From Candidatus Mycolicibacterium alkanivorans (GTDB lineage Bacteria; Actinomycetota; Actinomycetes; Mycobacteriales; Mycobacteriaceae), in the NCBI RefSeq assembly GCF_022760805.1, contig NZ_JAIVFL010000001.1, positions 3,286,001 to 3,350,000 on the forward strand: a DNA stretch of 64,000 bases, written 5' to 3'. The notes under the pieces were generated by a model. It was not told where the DNA came from, made no database searches, and worked only from the letters and a program-made list of their open reading frames with translations. Positions within the stretch are counted from its first letter, which is position 1, and each line of letters begins with the position of its first letter. Positions 1 through 10,381 of the stretch are shown piece after piece. Made by a program: the position numbers and the translations under genes.

Positions 1-283
1 GCAACCGCACCGAGATCATCGCCTGCAACGACAACCCGATGGCGGCCGGGTCGATGTCGGTGTAGAACCCGCGGATCACGCCGAAGTTCTGCAACCGCCG
101 GACCCGGCCGTGGCACGTCGACGGGGCAATCCCCACCGCGTCAGCGAGCGCGCTGTTGGAGATGCGGGCATCAGCGTGCAGCACGGCCAGGATGCGCCGG
201 TCGACGTCGTCGAGCTCAGCGGCCCGAACATCCTTCGGCGCTGCGGCGGAACGCACCATCGATTTCGACGCTCCTTCAGACAT
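1..283 (-). CDS. aldR: Lrp/AsnC-family regulator (AldR-like), 3'-truncated by window edge
   Basis: Only the N-terminal ~94 residues are in the window. They contain the AsnC-type winged helix: 'LDDVDRRILAVLHADARIS', then the recognition helix around 'APSTCHGRVRRL', and the beginning of the RAM ligand-binding domain. The gene is divergent from ald, as Rv2779c (AldR) is in M. tuberculosis, where it controls alanine dehydrogenase in response to amino acids. That function is inferred from synteny and family. ATG at 283 gives the longest product. An in-frame ATG at 259 is preceded by GAAGGAG and could be the true start. The C-terminal effector domain cannot be examined. Confidence 0.85.
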   Translation of the reverse strand, partial: MSEGASKSMVRSAAAPKDVRAAELDDVDRRILAVLHADARISNSALADAVGIAPSTCHGRVRRLQNFGVIRGFYTDIDPAAIGLSLQAMISVRL

Positions 284-377
284 ATCGGCAGTTTATCGAA
301 CCTTCGTCGTCATGATTGCCACGGCTTCGAAATTTCTTCACAATTCGTGCAAGTCAATTTCCGAACGAGGAGCGATC
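284..377. promoter_or_regulatory. Divergent aldR-ald intergenic promoter region
   Basis: This short AT-richer spacer lies between the divergent Lrp-type regulator and ald. It holds A/T runs around 'TTCGAAATTTCTTCAC', the kind of sequence Lrp-family proteins bind, and the ald ribosome binding site GAGGAG five bases before the ald ATG. AldR sites are known in the equivalent M. tuberculosis spacer; exact operators here are not resolved. Confidence 0.5.
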
Positions 378-1493
378 ATGCGCGTCGGCATCCCGACCGA
401 GATCAAGAACAACGAGTATCGAGTTGCCATCACCCCCGCGGGTGTTTCCGAGCTGGTCCACCGCGGCCACGACGTGCTGGTCCAGGCCGGCGCGGGTGAC
501 GGCTCGGCCATCACCGACGACGACTTCAAGGGCGCCGGCGCGCAGATCGTCAGCAGCGCCGACGACGTGTGGGCCCGGGCCGATCTGCTGCTCAAGGTCA
601 AGGAGCCCATCGAGCCGGAATACAGCCGGATGCGCACGGGCCAGACCCTGTTCACCTACCTGCACCTGGCGGCCTCGCGCCCGTGCACCGATGCGCTGCT
701 GGCTTCTGGCATCACCTCGATTGCTTACGAGACCGTGCAGACCGCCGACGGCGCGCTGCCGCTGCTGGCCCCGATGAGTGAGGTCGCCGGTCGGCTCGCG
801 GCCCAGGTCGGCTCCTACCACCTGATCCGCACCCAGGGCGGTCGCGGCGTGCTGGTGGGTGGCGTCCCCGGTGTCGCCCCCGCCAAGGTCGTCGTGATTG
901 GTGGCGGTATGGCCGGCGACAACGCGGCTGCCGTCGCCTGGGGTATGGGCGCCCATGTCACGGTGTTCGACCTCAACATCAACATCCTGCGCAAGATCGA
1001 CGCCGAGTACGGCGGCGCCATCGAGACCCGCTACTCCTCGCGGCTGGACCTCGAGGACGCTGTCAAGCAGGCCGACCTGGTGATCGGTGCCGTCCTGGTC
1101 CCGGGCGCCAAGGCTCCCAAGCTGGTCACCAATAAGACTGTGGCACAGATGAAGCCGGGCGCGGTGCTGGTGGACATCGCGATCGACCAGGGTGGCTGCT
1201 TCGAAGATTCCCGGCCCACCACGCACGACAACCCGACGTTCAACGTCCACAACGCGGTGTTCTACTGCGTGGCGAACATGCCGGGCACGGTGCCGCGGAC
1301 CTCGACCTACGCGCTGACCAACGCCACCATGCCATACGTGCTCAAGCTCGCCGACAAGGGCTGGCAGGGCGCCTGCTTCTCCGATCCGGCGCTGGCCAGG
1401 GGCCTGTCGACGCATCAGGGTCAGCTGCTCAACGCCGAGGTCGCCCACGACCTCGAGCTGCCTTACACCGATCCTGCAGGCCTGCTGGCCTGA
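378..1493 (+). CDS. ald: Alanine dehydrogenase
   Basis: NAD-dependent L-alanine dehydrogenase, interconverting alanine with pyruvate and ammonia (also glyoxylate with glycine). The 371-residue product equals the M. tuberculosis Ald length. It starts '[17 protein letters not shown]', has the catalytic His96 in 'YLHLAAS', and the Rossmann glycine motif '[15 protein letters not shown]' in the middle. The start is fixed by GAGGAG just upstream. Longer in-frame extensions into the spacer lack a ribosome site. The gene is divergent from the AldR-like regulator, and its 3' end overlaps the convergent nitronate monooxygenase gene by 31 bp. Confidence 0.97.
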   Translation: MRVGIPTEIKNNEYRVAITPAGVSELVHRGHDVLVQAGAGDGSAITDDDFKGAGAQIVSSADDVWARADLLLKVKEPIEPEYSRMRTGQTLFTYLHLAASRPCTDALLASGITSIAYETVQTADGALPLLAPMSEVAGRLAAQVGSYHLIRTQGGRGVLVGGVPGVAPAKVVVIGGGMAGDNAAAVAWGMGAHVTVFDLNINILRKIDAEYGGAIETRYSSRLDLEDAVKQADLVIGAVLVPGAKAPKLVTNKTVAQMKPGAVLVDIAIDQGGCFEDSRPTTHDNPTFNVHNAVFYCVANMPGTVPRTSTYALTNATMPYVLKLADKGWQGACFSDPALARGLSTHQGQLLNAEVAHDLELPYTDPAGLLA

Positions 1494-2515
1494 GAACCTC
1501 GGTGAGCCAACGCCGCGACGATGTCCGCAGCAGCGCCCTGTCTGATACCCCGCCACGCCGTGCCCGCCCACAGGTTGGCGCAGTGCGGGTCACCGGCGGC
1601 GACCGCGGCCCGGCGCATCGCGCCGGTCAGCTGGTTGACCTCCGGGTAGCCCAGCGGCGCCACGGGATCGAAGCGGTCGGTGAAGTCGTTGGCCAGGCCC
1701 CGCGCAAAGCGTCCGGAAAACGCGCGGGTGACCACCGTGTGGGTGAACTGCGGATCGGAGAGTGCTTGGCGGTGAACGGGATTGGTGCCGGCCTCGTCGG
1801 ACAGCAGGAAGGCGGTGCCCGCCTGGGCGGCCATCGCACCGAAGCTGAGCACTCGGCGGACGTCACCGGCTGTGCTGAGTCCTCCGGCCGCGATCAGCGG
1901 TAGGTCGTGCGCGGCTCGGATGGCAGCCAGCAGCTCCTCCAGCGGCTCGTCTCCCGGCTTGCGGCCGGGATCGAACGTGCCGCGGTGCCCACCGGCGGCA
2001 GGCCCCTGCACCACCAGAGCGTCCGCTCCGGCACCCACCGCCACACCGGCCTCGTCCACCGAGGTCACGGTCACCGCGGTCAGCACGCCTCGATCCCGCA
2101 GCCGGGCAAGGGCGTCCGATGACGGGCAGCCGAACGTGAACGAGGCCACCTCCGGTGCGGTGTCGGCGACCACGTCGAGTTTGGCATCCCATGCGTCGTC
2201 GTCGGGGTGTGTACGGCCCGGCTCGGCACCGTAGCGCTCGGCCAGCGGCGCGAGCAGCTCGCGGTAGCGCGCGAGGGCGGCTGCATCGGCCAGCGACGGC
2301 TGGGGCACAAACAGATTCACCCCGAGCGGGCCGGTAGAGGCCGCGCGCACGGCAGCGATCGAGTCCGCGAACTTCTCCGCGCTGAGGTAGCCGGCAGCGA
2401 GAAAACCGAGCCCGCCCGCGTTGGACACCGCGGCGGCCAGCGCCGGTGTGCCCGGACCACCTGCCATCGGCGCTCCGACGATGGGAACGGCCAGATCATG
2501 CAGGCTGAAGGTCAA
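1463..2515 (-). CDS. Nitronate monooxygenase / 2-nitropropane dioxygenase family flavoprotein
   Basis: A 350-residue FMN-dependent TIM-barrel protein of the nitronate monooxygenase family, orthologous by position to Rv2781c. It begins '[18 protein letters not shown]' and carries the FMN-phosphate glycine segments '[10 protein letters not shown]' and '[16 protein letters not shown]'. Family members oxidise alkyl nitronates such as propionate-3-nitronate; the real substrate here is unknown. The start is TTG, three bases after the pepR stop, which implies translational coupling in a pnp-pepR-NMO operon. The 3' end overlaps convergent ald. Confidence 0.85.
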   Translation of the reverse strand: MTFSLHDLAVPIVGAPMAGGPGTPALAAAVSNAGGLGFLAAGYLSAEKFADSIAAVRAASTGPLGVNLFVPQPSLADAAALARYRELLAPLAERYGAEPGRTHPDDDAWDAKLDVVADTAPEVASFTFGCPSSDALARLRDRGVLTAVTVTSVDEAGVAVGAGADALVVQGPAAGGHRGTFDPGRKPGDEPLEELLAAIRAAHDLPLIAAGGLSTAGDVRRVLSFGAMAAQAGTAFLLSDEAGTNPVHRQALSDPQFTHTVVTRAFSGRFARGLANDFTDRFDPVAPLGYPEVNQLTGAMRRAAVAAGDPHCANLWAGTAWRGIRQGAAADIVAALAHRGSQASRPAGSV

Positions 2516-2518
2516 GCG

Positions 2519-3862
2519 CTAACTCGCAATCCTTCGAAGGGGTTGTGGGAGCGATCTTTTGGAGCGTACCGGGCCGAGTACCGCGGCACCGAACGGCCCG
2601 GAAAGCACCTGGCGCGCCACGGCGTTGACCTCCTCGAGGCTCACCGCGTCGATCTGGTCCAACGTGCTGGCGACACTGCGGTACTCGCCGTAGTTCAGCT
2701 CACTGCGGCCCAGCCGGTTCATCCGCGACGCCGAATCCTCCAGGCCGAGAACCAGTCCGCCGCGCATCGAGCCCTTGGCGATGCGGACCTCGGCCTCGGT
2801 GAGGCCGTCACGGGCCACCGCGTCGAGTACCTCGGTAGTCAGCTGCACCACCTCGTCGAAGCGCTCCGGCAGGCAGCCGGCGTACACCGAGAGCGCCCCG
2901 CTGTCACAGAACGTGTCGATGGTCGAGTACACCGAGTAGGCCAGCCCACGGGTCTCCCGGATCTCTTGGAACAGCCGTGAACTCAGCCCGCCGCCCAGTG
3001 CGGTGTTGAGCACCGACAGCGCCCGGCGGTGCTCCCAGTGCCTGCCGGGGACCCGCACACCGAGCGACATGTGGGTCTGCTCCGCATCCCGGTGGATCAG
3101 CGCCAGCCCGGGCCGGCCCGTCATCCGGCCGGTCCCCTTGCGGGGCGGCTGCGGCTTGCGGCCACGAACCAGGCGGGCACCGAAGTACTCCCGAACCAGG
3201 CCGACGACCTCGTCGTGGTCGACATTGCCGGCAACCGCGACGACCATCCGCTCCGGGATGTAGCGGCGCACGTGGAACGAATGCAGCTGCGAGCGGCTCA
3301 TCGCCGACACCGACTCGACGCTGCCAATCACGGGCCGGCCGACTGGATGGTCGCCGAACATGGCGGACAGGAAGACATCTCCGAGGGCGTCCTCGGGATC
3401 GTCGTCGCGCATCGCGATCTCTTCGAGCACGACGTCGCGCTCGAGTTCGACGTCGCGGCCCGCGCAGCTGCCGTCGAGCACTACGTCGGCGACCAGGTCG
3501 ACGGCCAGTTCGAGGTCCTCGTCGAGCACGTGCGCGTAGTAGCAGGTGTGCTCTTTGGCGGTGAACGCGTTGAGCTCACCACCGACGGCGTCGACCGACT
3601 GGGCGATGTCGACGGCGGTGCGCGTCGGGGTCGCCTTGAACAGCAGATGCTCCAGGAAGTGCGCGGCGCCGGCCACGGTCGGGCCTTCGTCGCGTGAACC
3701 CACGTTGACCCAGACCCCGACCGAAGCCGAACGCACCGACGGCACGTACTCGGTGACCACCCTCAGACCGCCCGGAAGGACGGTGCGGCGCACCGCAACC
3801 GGCGCATCATCGGAGCGCCGGCCGCGGCGAAGCGAGGGGCTAACTGCTGGCGGTTGCGGCAT
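2519..3862 (-). CDS. pepR: M16-family zinc metalloprotease PepR
   Basis: Processing-peptidase-like M16 zinc protease, ~447 residues, orthologous to M. tuberculosis PepR (Rv2782c, 438 aa). The inverted zinc motif is present as 'HFLEHLLFK' (HxxEH), with the downstream Glu in '[13 protein letters not shown]'. The C-terminal half has the usual '[25 protein letters not shown]'-type M16 segment. The gene overlaps the 3' end of pnp. Three in-frame ATGs at 3862, 3868 and 3874 sit in a CATCGG repeat and the shortest was chosen, so the start may be two or four codons further upstream. Confidence 0.93.
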   Translation of the reverse strand: MPQPPAVSPSLRRGRRSDDAPVAVRRTVLPGGLRVVTEYVPSVRSASVGVWVNVGSRDEGPTVAGAAHFLEHLLFKATPTRTAVDIAQSVDAVGGELNAFTAKEHTCYYAHVLDEDLELAVDLVADVVLDGSCAGRDVELERDVVLEEIAMRDDDPEDALGDVFLSAMFGDHPVGRPVIGSVESVSAMSRSQLHSFHVRRYIPERMVVAVAGNVDHDEVVGLVREYFGARLVRGRKPQPPRKGTGRMTGRPGLALIHRDAEQTHMSLGVRVPGRHWEHRRALSVLNTALGGGLSSRLFQEIRETRGLAYSVYSTIDTFCDSGALSVYAGCLPERFDEVVQLTTEVLDAVARDGLTEAEVRIAKGSMRGGLVLGLEDSASRMNRLGRSELNYGEYRSVASTLDQIDAVSLEEVNAVARQVLSGPFGAAVLGPVRSKRSLPQPLRRIAS

Positions 3863-6110
3863 CGGCATCGGCATCGGCCGGAGCCGGTGCAGCGTCCTCG
3901 GAAGCATCTGCTGAATCTTCCGAGACCAGGACCAGCGAGATCTTGCCGCGGTTGTCGATGTCGGCGATCTCGACGCGCAGCTTGTCGCCGACCTTGGCCA
4001 CGTCCTCGACTTTGTTGATCCGCTTGCCGCGGCCCAGCTTCGAGATGTGGACCAGGCCGTCACGGCCGGGCAGCAGGGAGACGAACGCGCCGAAGTCGGT
4101 GGTCTTGACCACGGTGCCGAGGAACCGCTCGCCGACCTTGGGCAGCTGCGGGTTGGCGATCGCATTGATCATGTCGATGGCCGCCTGCGCCGACGGGCCG
4201 TCGGTCGCACCGACGAACACCGTCCCGTCGTCCTCGATCGAGATCGAAGCGCCGGTCTGCTCGGTGATCGCGTTGATCATCTTGCCCTTGGGTCCGATGA
4301 CCTCACCGATCTTGTCGATCGGAATCTTGATCGCGGTCACGCGAGGCGCGTACGGGCTCATCTCGTCGGGACGGTCGATCGCCTCGGCCATGACCTCCAG
4401 GATCGTCAGCCGGGCATCCTTGGCCTGCGACAGCGCACCGGCCAGCACCTGCGACGGGATACCGTCGAGCTTGGTATCCAGCTGCAGGGCGGTGACGAAC
4501 TCCTTGGTGCCGGCAACCTTGAAGTCCATGTCGCCGAAGGCATCCTCGGCACCGAGGATGTCGGTCAGCGCGACGAAGCGACGCTCCGTCGCGCCGTCCA
4601 CCTCGACCTCGTCGGACACCAGACCCATCGCGATACCGGCGACCGGGGCCTTCAGCGGCACACCGGCATTCAGCAGCGCCAGAGTCGAGGCACACACCGA
4701 GCCCATCGATGTCGAACCGTTGGAGCCCAACGCCTCCGACACCTGACGGATCGCGTACGGAAACTCCTCGACACTCGGCAGAACCGGCACCAGGGCCCGC
4801 TCGGCCAGGGCGCCGTGGCCGATCTCGCGGCGCTTCGGCGAGCCGACGCGACCGGTCTCACCGGTCGAATACGGCGGGAAATTGTAGTGGTGCATGTAGC
4901 GCTTGGAGGTTTCCCGTCCCAGCGAGTCGATCTGCTGGGCCATCTTGACCATGTCGAGGGTGGTGATGCCCATGATCTGGGTTTCGCCACGCTCGAACAG
5001 CGCGCTGCCGTGTGCCCGCGGCACGACGGCCACCTCGGCGCTCAGCGCCCGGATGTCGGTGATGCCGCGGCCGTCGATCCGGAACTGGTCGGTCAGGATG
5101 CGCTGGCGCACAAGCTTTTTGGTCAGCGAGCGGAACGCCGCGCCGATCTCCTTCTCGCGCCCGGCGAAGGTCTCGCCGAGCTGGCCGAGCACCTCGTTCT
5201 TGATCTCGTCGGTGCGGTCGCTGCGCTCCTGCTTGCCGGCGATGGTGAGCGCCTGGGCCAGCGAGTCGCCGGCCGCGTGGGCGACGGCCGCGTAGACGTC
5301 GTCGGAGTAGTCCGGGAACAGCGGGTAGTCCGCGGTCTCCTTGGCGGCGCGGCTGGCCAGCTCGCTCTGCGCGGCACACAGCGTCGCGATGAACGGCTTG
5401 GCGGCCTCGAGGCCCTCGGCCACGACGGCCTCGGTGGGAGCTTGGGCGCCACCGGCGATCAGGTCGATGACGTTCTCGGTGGCCTCGGCCTCGACCATCA
5501 TGATGGCGACGTCACCGTCGTCGAGAGCACGGCCGGCGACGACCATGTCGAACACCGCGCCTTCGAGCTGCTCGACGGTCGGGAAGGCGACCCACTGCCC
5601 GTCGATCAGGGCGACGCGCACGCCGCCGACCGGGCCGGAGAACGGCAGGCCGGAGATCTGGGTGGAGGCCGACGCGGCGTTGATCGCCAGCACGTCGTAG
5701 AGGTCCTTCGGGTCCAGGCTCAGGATGGTCACCACGACCTGGATCTCGTTGCGCAGACCCGAGACGAACGACGGGCGCAGCGGGCGGTCGATGAGCCGGC
5801 AGGTCAGGATCGCATCGGTGGACGGGCGGCCCTCGCGGCGGAAGAACGAGCCGGGGATGCGCCCGGCGGCGTACATGCGCTCCTCGACGTCGATGGTCAA
5901 GGGGAAGAAGTCGAAATGCTCCTTGGGGCTCTTGCTGGCGGTGGTCGCCGACAACAGCATGGTCTCGTCGTCGAGGTAGGCGACCACGGCGCCCGCGGCC
6001 TGCTGGGCCAGCCGGCCCGTCTCGAAGCGGACGGTGCGGGTGCCGAAGCTCCCGTTGTCAATGACGGCGGTCGATTCGAACACGCCTTCGTCGATTTCAG
6101 CTACAGACAT
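3840..6110 (-). CDS. pnp: Polyribonucleotide nucleotidyltransferase (PNPase/GpsI)
   Basis: 3'-5' phosphorolytic exoribonuclease and degradosome component, 756 residues (M. tuberculosis GpsI 752). Two RNase PH domains are visible ('[22 protein letters not shown]' in the first; '[18 protein letters not shown]' in the second), followed by a KH domain ('[15 protein letters not shown]') and an S1 domain ('[24 protein letters not shown]'). The C-terminus is a short Ala/Asp tail, the part overlapped by pepR. ATG 6110 ('[12 protein letters not shown]') matches the family N-terminus; the reading frame continues upstream without similarity. Confidence 0.97.
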   Translation of the reverse strand: MSVAEIDEGVFESTAVIDNGSFGTRTVRFETGRLAQQAAGAVVAYLDDETMLLSATTASKSPKEHFDFFPLTIDVEERMYAAGRIPGSFFRREGRPSTDAILTCRLIDRPLRPSFVSGLRNEIQVVVTILSLDPKDLYDVLAINAASASTQISGLPFSGPVGGVRVALIDGQWVAFPTVEQLEGAVFDMVVAGRALDDGDVAIMMVEAEATENVIDLIAGGAQAPTEAVVAEGLEAAKPFIATLCAAQSELASRAAKETADYPLFPDYSDDVYAAVAHAAGDSLAQALTIAGKQERSDRTDEIKNEVLGQLGETFAGREKEIGAAFRSLTKKLVRQRILTDQFRIDGRGITDIRALSAEVAVVPRAHGSALFERGETQIMGITTLDMVKMAQQIDSLGRETSKRYMHHYNFPPYSTGETGRVGSPKRREIGHGALAERALVPVLPSVEEFPYAIRQVSEALGSNGSTSMGSVCASTLALLNAGVPLKAPVAGIAMGLVSDEVEVDGATERRFVALTDILGAEDAFGDMDFKVAGTKEFVTALQLDTKLDGIPSQVLAGALSQAKDARLTILEVMAEAIDRPDEMSPYAPRVTAIKIPIDKIGEVIGPKGKMINAITEQTGASISIEDDGTVFVGATDGPSAQAAIDMINAIANPQLPKVGERFLGTVVKTTDFGAFVSLLPGRDGLVHISKLGRGKRINKVEDVAKVGDKLRVEIADIDNRGKISLVLVSEDSADASEDAAPAPADADADAATASS

Positions 6111-6319
6111 GGACGTCCGTACAGCCTTTCTGAGTTCACTGTTCAGCTGTTTTGCGATATCACAAGTGAACCCAGGAAGACCTGAGCACTGCGACGCTCG
6201 GACCTCGATGCGGCTACGGCCATCGATCGAAGCGGCCGGGCTGTCCCCGGTTGAGTGGGGCCCGGCAGCCACTACCGAAGACCGCCCGATCAGGCAAGCT
6301 TCGCTGTGACGCGCGGGAA

Positions 6320-6345
6320 CGGGTCACGCGGATGTGCGTGACCCG
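6320..6345. terminator. Hairpin between rpsO and pnp
   Basis: A perfect 10-bp inverted repeat, CGGGTCACGC with GCGTGACCCG around a 6-base loop, in the ~300-bp spacer after rpsO and before pnp. It lacks a U-tract, as is common for mycobacterial hairpins, so it could be a terminator of rpsO, an RNase processing site or the PNPase autoregulatory hairpin known upstream of pnp in other bacteria. The rest of the spacer holds no recognisable gene; the lipoprotein gene lppU found here in M. tuberculosis is absent. Confidence 0.45.
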
Positions 6346-6409
6346 CACCCGATTGTCCGCGCCGATGAACGGCGCGCAACGACCCCATGTTACACGGCGG
6401 GTGTGGCGC

Positions 6410-6679
6410 TCAGCGGCGCAGACCCAGCCGCTCGATCAGCGTGCGGTAGCACGCGACGTCGAGATCGGCGACGTACTTCAGCAACCGGCGACGACGCCCG
6501 ACCAGCAGCAGCAGGCCGCGGCGCGAGTGGTGGTCGTGCTTGTGCTGCTTGAGGTGCTCGGTAAGGTCGGAAATTCGCTTGGTCAGCAGCGCGACCTGGG
6601 CCTCCGGCGAACCGGTGTCGGTCTCGTGCAGGCCGTACTGGCCGAGGATTTCCTTCTTCTGTTCGGCGGTCAGCGCCAC
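6410..6679 (-). CDS. rpsO: 30S ribosomal protein S15
   Basis: 89-residue S15, the usual length, starting '[20 protein letters not shown]' and ending '[12 protein letters not shown]'. It binds 16S rRNA in the platform of the small subunit. The start is GTG with GGAG eight bases upstream. It sits upstream of pnp on the same strand, the nearly universal rpsO-pnp arrangement. Confidence 0.97.
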   Translation of the reverse strand: MALTAEQKKEILGQYGLHETDTGSPEAQVALLTKRISDLTEHLKQHKHDHHSRRGLLLLVGRRRRLLKYVADLDVACYRTLIERLGLRR

Positions 6680-6896
6680 GACAGCATCTCCATTAATCGG
6701 TACCGCGAGAAAAAATCCAACGTGGCCGCCGCGGACTGCAGCACACGCCGTGTCGGTGGCCGAGTCTAACAGCGGGACCCTTCCGAACCGAAATCGCGGC
6801 AGGTCAGCGCCGCGGTCACCTTCGCCGACGAGCCGACGAGCCGACGAGCTGCACCTTCCGCGACGGCTTCGACGACCTGGTTGCTTCCAACCCCGG

Positions 6897-7871
6897 TCAG
6901 GACGACGCGAGAATCTGGCGGGCCTTGTCGGTGTCCCTGCCCATGGCCACCACGAGGTCGCTGACGGAGTCGAACTTCAGCTGGCCGCGCAGCCGGGCGA
7001 CGAAGTCCACCGCCACGTGCTGGCCGTAGAGGTCGGCCTCGGAGTCCAGGACGAACGCCTCCACGGTGCGGGTGCGGCCGGAGAACGTCGGGTTGGTGCC
7101 CACCGACACCGCGGCCTGGTAGCGCTCCCCCGGGATCACCGAGCCGGTGATGGGCCCGTGGCCCAGCACCGTGAACCAGGCCGCGTAGACGCCGTCGGCC
7201 GGGATCGCGGAGTGCATCGGCGGGGCGACGTTGGCGGTCGGGAATCCCAGCACCCGGCCGCGCCCGTCGCCGCGCACCACCACTCCTTCGACGCGGTGCG
7301 GGCGGCCCAGCGCCTCGGCAGCGGCCGCCACGTCGCCGGCGTCGACGCAGGAGCGGATGTAGGTCGAGGAGAAGGTGACGGTCTCGCTGCGGTGGTGCTC
7401 GGCGACCAGCGACATGCCCTCGACCGCGAAGCCCAGGCGCTCACCGGCTTTGCGCAGGGTCTCGACGTTGCCGGCGGCCTTCTTGCCGAAGGTGAAGTTC
7501 TCGCCGACCAACACCTCGACGACGTGAAGACGCTCGACGAGCAGCTCATGGACGTAGCGATCCGGGGTCAGCTTCATGAAGTCGGCGGTGAACGGCATGA
7601 CGAGGAACACGTCGACGCCCAGTTCCTCCACCAGCTCGGCACGACGCTGGAGTGTGGTCAGCTGGGCGGGGTGACTGCCCGGGAACACCACCTCCATCGG
7701 GTGGGGATCGAACGTCATCAGCACCGTCGGGACCTCGCGTTCACGGCCCGCCTTGACCGCGCGGGCGATCAGCTCCGCGTGCCCCCGATGGACGCCGTCG
7801 AACACGCCGATGGTCAGAACGCATCGGCCCCAGTCCGAGGGGATCTCTTCCTGTCCCCGCCACCGCTCCAC
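6897..7871 (-). CDS. ribF: Bifunctional riboflavin kinase / FAD synthetase
   Basis: Converts riboflavin to FMN and FMN to FAD. It is 324 residues (Rv2786c 331). The N-terminal nucleotidyltransferase domain has '[15 protein letters not shown]' and 'FDPHPMEV'. The C-terminal riboflavin kinase domain has '[13 protein letters not shown]' and 'GVYAAW'. GTG start at the upstream boundary. It follows the backbone order rpsO-ribF, with a 217-bp spacer before rpsO that probably holds the rpsO promoter. Confidence 0.95.
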   Translation of the reverse strand: MERWRGQEEIPSDWGRCVLTIGVFDGVHRGHAELIARAVKAGREREVPTVLMTFDPHPMEVVFPGSHPAQLTTLQRRAELVEELGVDVFLVMPFTADFMKLTPDRYVHELLVERLHVVEVLVGENFTFGKKAAGNVETLRKAGERLGFAVEGMSLVAEHHRSETVTFSSTYIRSCVDAGDVAAAAEALGRPHRVEGVVVRGDGRGRVLGFPTANVAPPMHSAIPADGVYAAWFTVLGHGPITGSVIPGERYQAAVSVGTNPTFSGRTRTVEAFVLDSEADLYGQHVAVDFVARLRGQLKFDSVSDLVVAMGRDTDKARQILASS

Positions 7872-8035
7872 GTGGCCAAGCCTACGGCGCGCCCTGGTGG
7901 ACCGAAGCGCTAGATCCCCAGATCAAGTGATGAATACCTAAACTTTCGGTGGTGGGTCCTGACGAAACGCCCAACAGTGGGGTGCGCGACCTGACGATGG
8001 TCGCCGGCGTTCGCCTACGCTGGGGAACTCGCGTC

Positions 8036-8455
8036 TCAGACCTGATCGGCGTCGGTGGCGTACACCCCGAGCAGGTCGCGCGCGGACACGATGCCCGCCA
8101 ACGCGCCGTCGCGCTCCACCAACAGGTGCCGGATCGAATGATCGGTCATCCGGATGGCGGCCTGGTCGACGGTCTCGTCGGCCTCGCACCACACCAGACG
8201 TGTACTGGCAACGTCGGCCGAGCGAACCGCGGCGGGATCCCGCCCCGAGGCCACCACCCGGACCACGTCACGCTCGGTCACCAAAGCGGTGGGCCGTGCG
8301 TCGTCCCCGACCACCACCGCGCCGACCTGGTGGTCGGCGATCGCCTTGGCGACGTCGGCGACGGTTGCGTCAGCCGGCACCCGAACCACCGCGTCACCGG
8401 TGAGGTCGGCGATCAGGATCGAGCCGGCCTTCGGAATGGAGTGCGTCTCAGTCAT
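8036..8455 (-). CDS. Tandem CBS-domain protein
   Basis: A 139-residue protein made almost entirely of two CBS repeats, one around 'DATVADVAKAIADHQVGAVVVGDD' and one around 'DETVDQAAIRMTDHSIRHLLV', each followed by the typical 'VTERDVV' or 'VSARDLL' strand-helix. Free CBS pairs bind adenine nucleotides and act as energy sensors or as partners of enzymes and channels; no partner is evident. ATG start. It stands alone between ribF and the truB region, in a position where M. tuberculosis has Rv2787-Rv2792. Confidence 0.85.
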   Translation of the reverse strand: MTETHSIPKAGSILIADLTGDAVVRVPADATVADVAKAIADHQVGAVVVGDDARPTALVTERDVVRVVASGRDPAAVRSADVASTRLVWCEADETVDQAAIRMTDHSIRHLLVERDGALAGIVSARDLLGVYATDADQV

Positions 8456-8507
8456 GCCCTCATGCTGACATCCGACACCTGACCAGCCCGAAGTCAGGCT
8501 GGCCTCA

Positions 8508-8681
8508 CTACCGCCTGATGCGTACCGGCACTGACGCCGGACCCTGCAGCGACGGTGTGGTCCCCCACCGCACCGGTCCGGCCAGCTCCAGTCCGTCGAC
8601 CTCGTCGAGCAGGTGCTTGATCGCGGTCACGGTTTCCAGCCGGGCCAGGTGCGCACCGAGGCGACGGTGGAGCCCGAGCCC
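8508..8681 (-). pseudogene. Relic of a cytochrome P450 C-terminus
   Basis: In-frame translation ending in TAG gives 'GLHRRLGAHLARLETV' and then about 40 residues typical of the P450 C-terminal end ('LLDEVDGLELAGPVRW'). It aligns with the P450 heme loop GxHxCLGxxLARxE, but the position of the heme-ligand Cys is Arg and nothing P450-like remains upstream in this frame. It is therefore a non-functional fragment, called by motif resemblance only. Confidence 0.45.
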
Positions 8682-8789
8682 GGCTCGGACATCGCGACGG
8701 CGGTCGGGGTCCCGGCGACGACGTCGCCGAGGATCTCTCCTTTGAGGTCTTCGGCGACGTCGTTGCAGATGTGCGCGACGATCACGCGT
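8627..8789 (-). pseudogene. Possible acyl-CoA dehydrogenase relic fused to the P450 relic
   Basis: A different minus-strand frame encodes a segment containing 'VVAGTPTAVAMSEPGSGS', resembling the acyl-CoA dehydrogenase block 'xALSEPGxGSD', and then runs into the frame of the P450 relic and stops. M. tuberculosis has fadE21 (Rv2789c) between ribF and truB, so this may be what is left of it after deletion. The fragment is about 50 codons with no start. Similarity is modest and by eye. Confidence 0.35.
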
Positions 8790-9716
8790 TCAGTCGGCCA
8801 AGGTCGCCGGGCGGATCACCACGACCGACGTGGTGCGGGGACCCTTGTCCTGCAGCAGCGCGAACACCCGCCCCCCGGAATCGGCTGCGGCGTAGACGCC
8901 GTCGATGCCCGCGGCGGGCAATGGCCGGCCGTGGCTGGTGTCCTCTGCCTGTTCTGCGGTGATGTCGCGCCGCGGGAACGCCAGCAGGCACGCCTGGTCC
9001 AGGGTGTAGCTCAGCTGCGGGTGATCGGCGAGTTCCTCCAACGTGCGGGCATGGTCAAGCCCGTAGCGGCCGACGCGGTTCCGCCGCAGCGCGGTCAGGT
9101 GCCCCCCGACGCCCAGTGCCGCACCGAGGTCACGCGCCAGCGCCCGGATGTAGGTGCCCGAGGAGCAGTCCACCGCGACGTCGACGTCGACGAACGGTCC
9201 ATCGCGCCGGGTCGCTAGGACGTCGAAACGGTCGATGCGTACGCGACGTTCAGCCAGCCGAACCTCCTGGCCCTCGCGCGCGAGTTGGTAGGCGCGCTTG
9301 CCGTCGACCTTGACCGCGCTCACCGAGGAGGGCCGCTGTGAGATCTCGCCACGCAGGTTCGCGATCCCGGCCTCGATCTGATCGTCGGTCACCTGATCGG
9401 CCGGAACATCTTGCAGCACTTCACCTTCGGCGTCATCAGTGGTGGTGGAGCGGCCGAGCCGAATGGTCGCCGTGTACGACTTCGACGTGGCGGTGAGCAG
9501 TCCGAGAATCTTGGTGGCGCGCTCGATTCCGATCACTAGCACCCCGGTGGCCATCGGGTCCAGGGTGCCGGCGTGTCCGACCTTGCGGGTGCCGAAGATG
9601 CGCCGGCAGCGGCCCACCACGTCGTGACTCGACATACCGCCGGGTTTGTCGACCACGACGATGCCGGGCACGATCGCCGAGTCGCTACGCTCCTGCCCGC
9701 CGGGTTGGGATGTCAC
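8790..9716 (-). CDS. truB: tRNA pseudouridine-55 synthase
   Basis: Isomerises U55 in the T-loop of tRNAs. It is 308 residues (Rv2793c 298). The catalytic Asp lies in '[16 protein letters not shown]', preceded by '[12 protein letters not shown]'. The substrate-binding segments '[14 protein letters not shown]' and 'LRRNRVGRY' follow, with a C-terminal PUA-like region. The GTG start overlaps the pptT stop (GTGA); an internal GTG at 9671 directly before the conserved 'PGIVVVDKP' would give a product closer to the family length. Confidence 0.95.
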   Translation of the reverse strand: MTSQPGGQERSDSAIVPGIVVVDKPGGMSSHDVVGRCRRIFGTRKVGHAGTLDPMATGVLVIGIERATKILGLLTATSKSYTATIRLGRSTTTDDAEGEVLQDVPADQVTDDQIEAGIANLRGEISQRPSSVSAVKVDGKRAYQLAREGQEVRLAERRVRIDRFDVLATRRDGPFVDVDVAVDCSSGTYIRALARDLGAALGVGGHLTALRRNRVGRYGLDHARTLEELADHPQLSYTLDQACLLAFPRRDITAEQAEDTSHGRPLPAAGIDGVYAAADSGGRVFALLQDKGPRTTSVVVIRPATLAD

Positions 9717-10381
9717 AGCACGATCGCGGTCAACGCCAGCCCGCCACCCACCGACCACCGGCCCTCCAACTGTGTCAGGGGCGGACCGGATCGGGCGGCC
9801 GGATCGATCAGGATCCGGGACACGAAGCTCCCGGACACACCGGTGGCGTCGACGTCGAAGGTGATGTGGGCATCTTCGAACCCGAGCCAGCGCTCGGTGA
9901 GCGGGAACCACGCCTTGTAGGTTGCTTCCTTGGCGCAGAACAGGATTCGGTCCCAGTGCAGTCCGCCGGGCAGGGCGCCGATCTGGTAGCGCTCAGCCGG
10001 AAGGCTGATGGCGTCGAGCACTCCGTCGGGCAGCACGCCGTGCGGCTCGGCGTCGATACCCACCGAGCGGACCGACGCGGTCAGCCCGACCACCGCGCCG
10101 CGGTACCCCTGGCAGTGGGTGAGGCTGCCGACCACGCCGTCGGGCCAGCAGGGTTCGCCCTTCTCCCCCTTGAGAATCGGGGCCGGCGGCACACCGAGCT
10201 GCTCGAGGGCGACGCGCGCGCAGTGCCGCACGGTGACGAACTCGTTGCGCCGCTTGGCCACCGACCGGGCGATCAACGGCTCCTCCTGCGGCAGCGGCGC
10301 GAGGTCCGGCGGGTCGTCGTACAGCTCGGCGTAGACCAGGTCGGTCACCTCCGGGAGCACCGCGGGCATGAGTTCGCTCAT
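9713..10381 (-). CDS. pptT: 4'-phosphopantetheinyl transferase PptT
   Basis: Sfp-type phosphopantetheinyl transferase that activates carrier proteins of mycolic acid, siderophore and lipid synthases. It is 222 residues (Rv2794c 227). The magnesium-binding and catalytic motifs are present: '[10 protein letters not shown]', '[13 protein letters not shown]' and '[17 protein letters not shown]' (the F/WxxKEAxxK signature). The ATG overlaps the stop of the upstream phosphoesterase (ATGA), and its own stop overlaps truB, so the three genes form one tightly coupled unit. Confidence 0.97.
   Translation of the reverse strand: MSELMPAVLPEVTDLVYAELYDDPPDLAPLPQEEPLIARSVAKRRNEFVTVRHCARVALEQLGVPPAPILKGEKGEPCWPDGVVGSLTHCQGYRGAVVGLTASVRSVGIDAEPHGVLPDGVLDAISLPAERYQIGALPGGLHWDRILFCAKEATYKAWFPLTERWLGFEDAHITFDVDATGVSGSFVSRILIDPAARSGPPLTQLEGRWSVGGGLALTAIVL

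Noticed and set aside
4047..6185. 712-codon open frame on the plus strand opposite pnp
   Set aside because: Shadow of a highly conserved gene in high-GC DNA; composition rich in Arg, Gly and Asp without any family motif.
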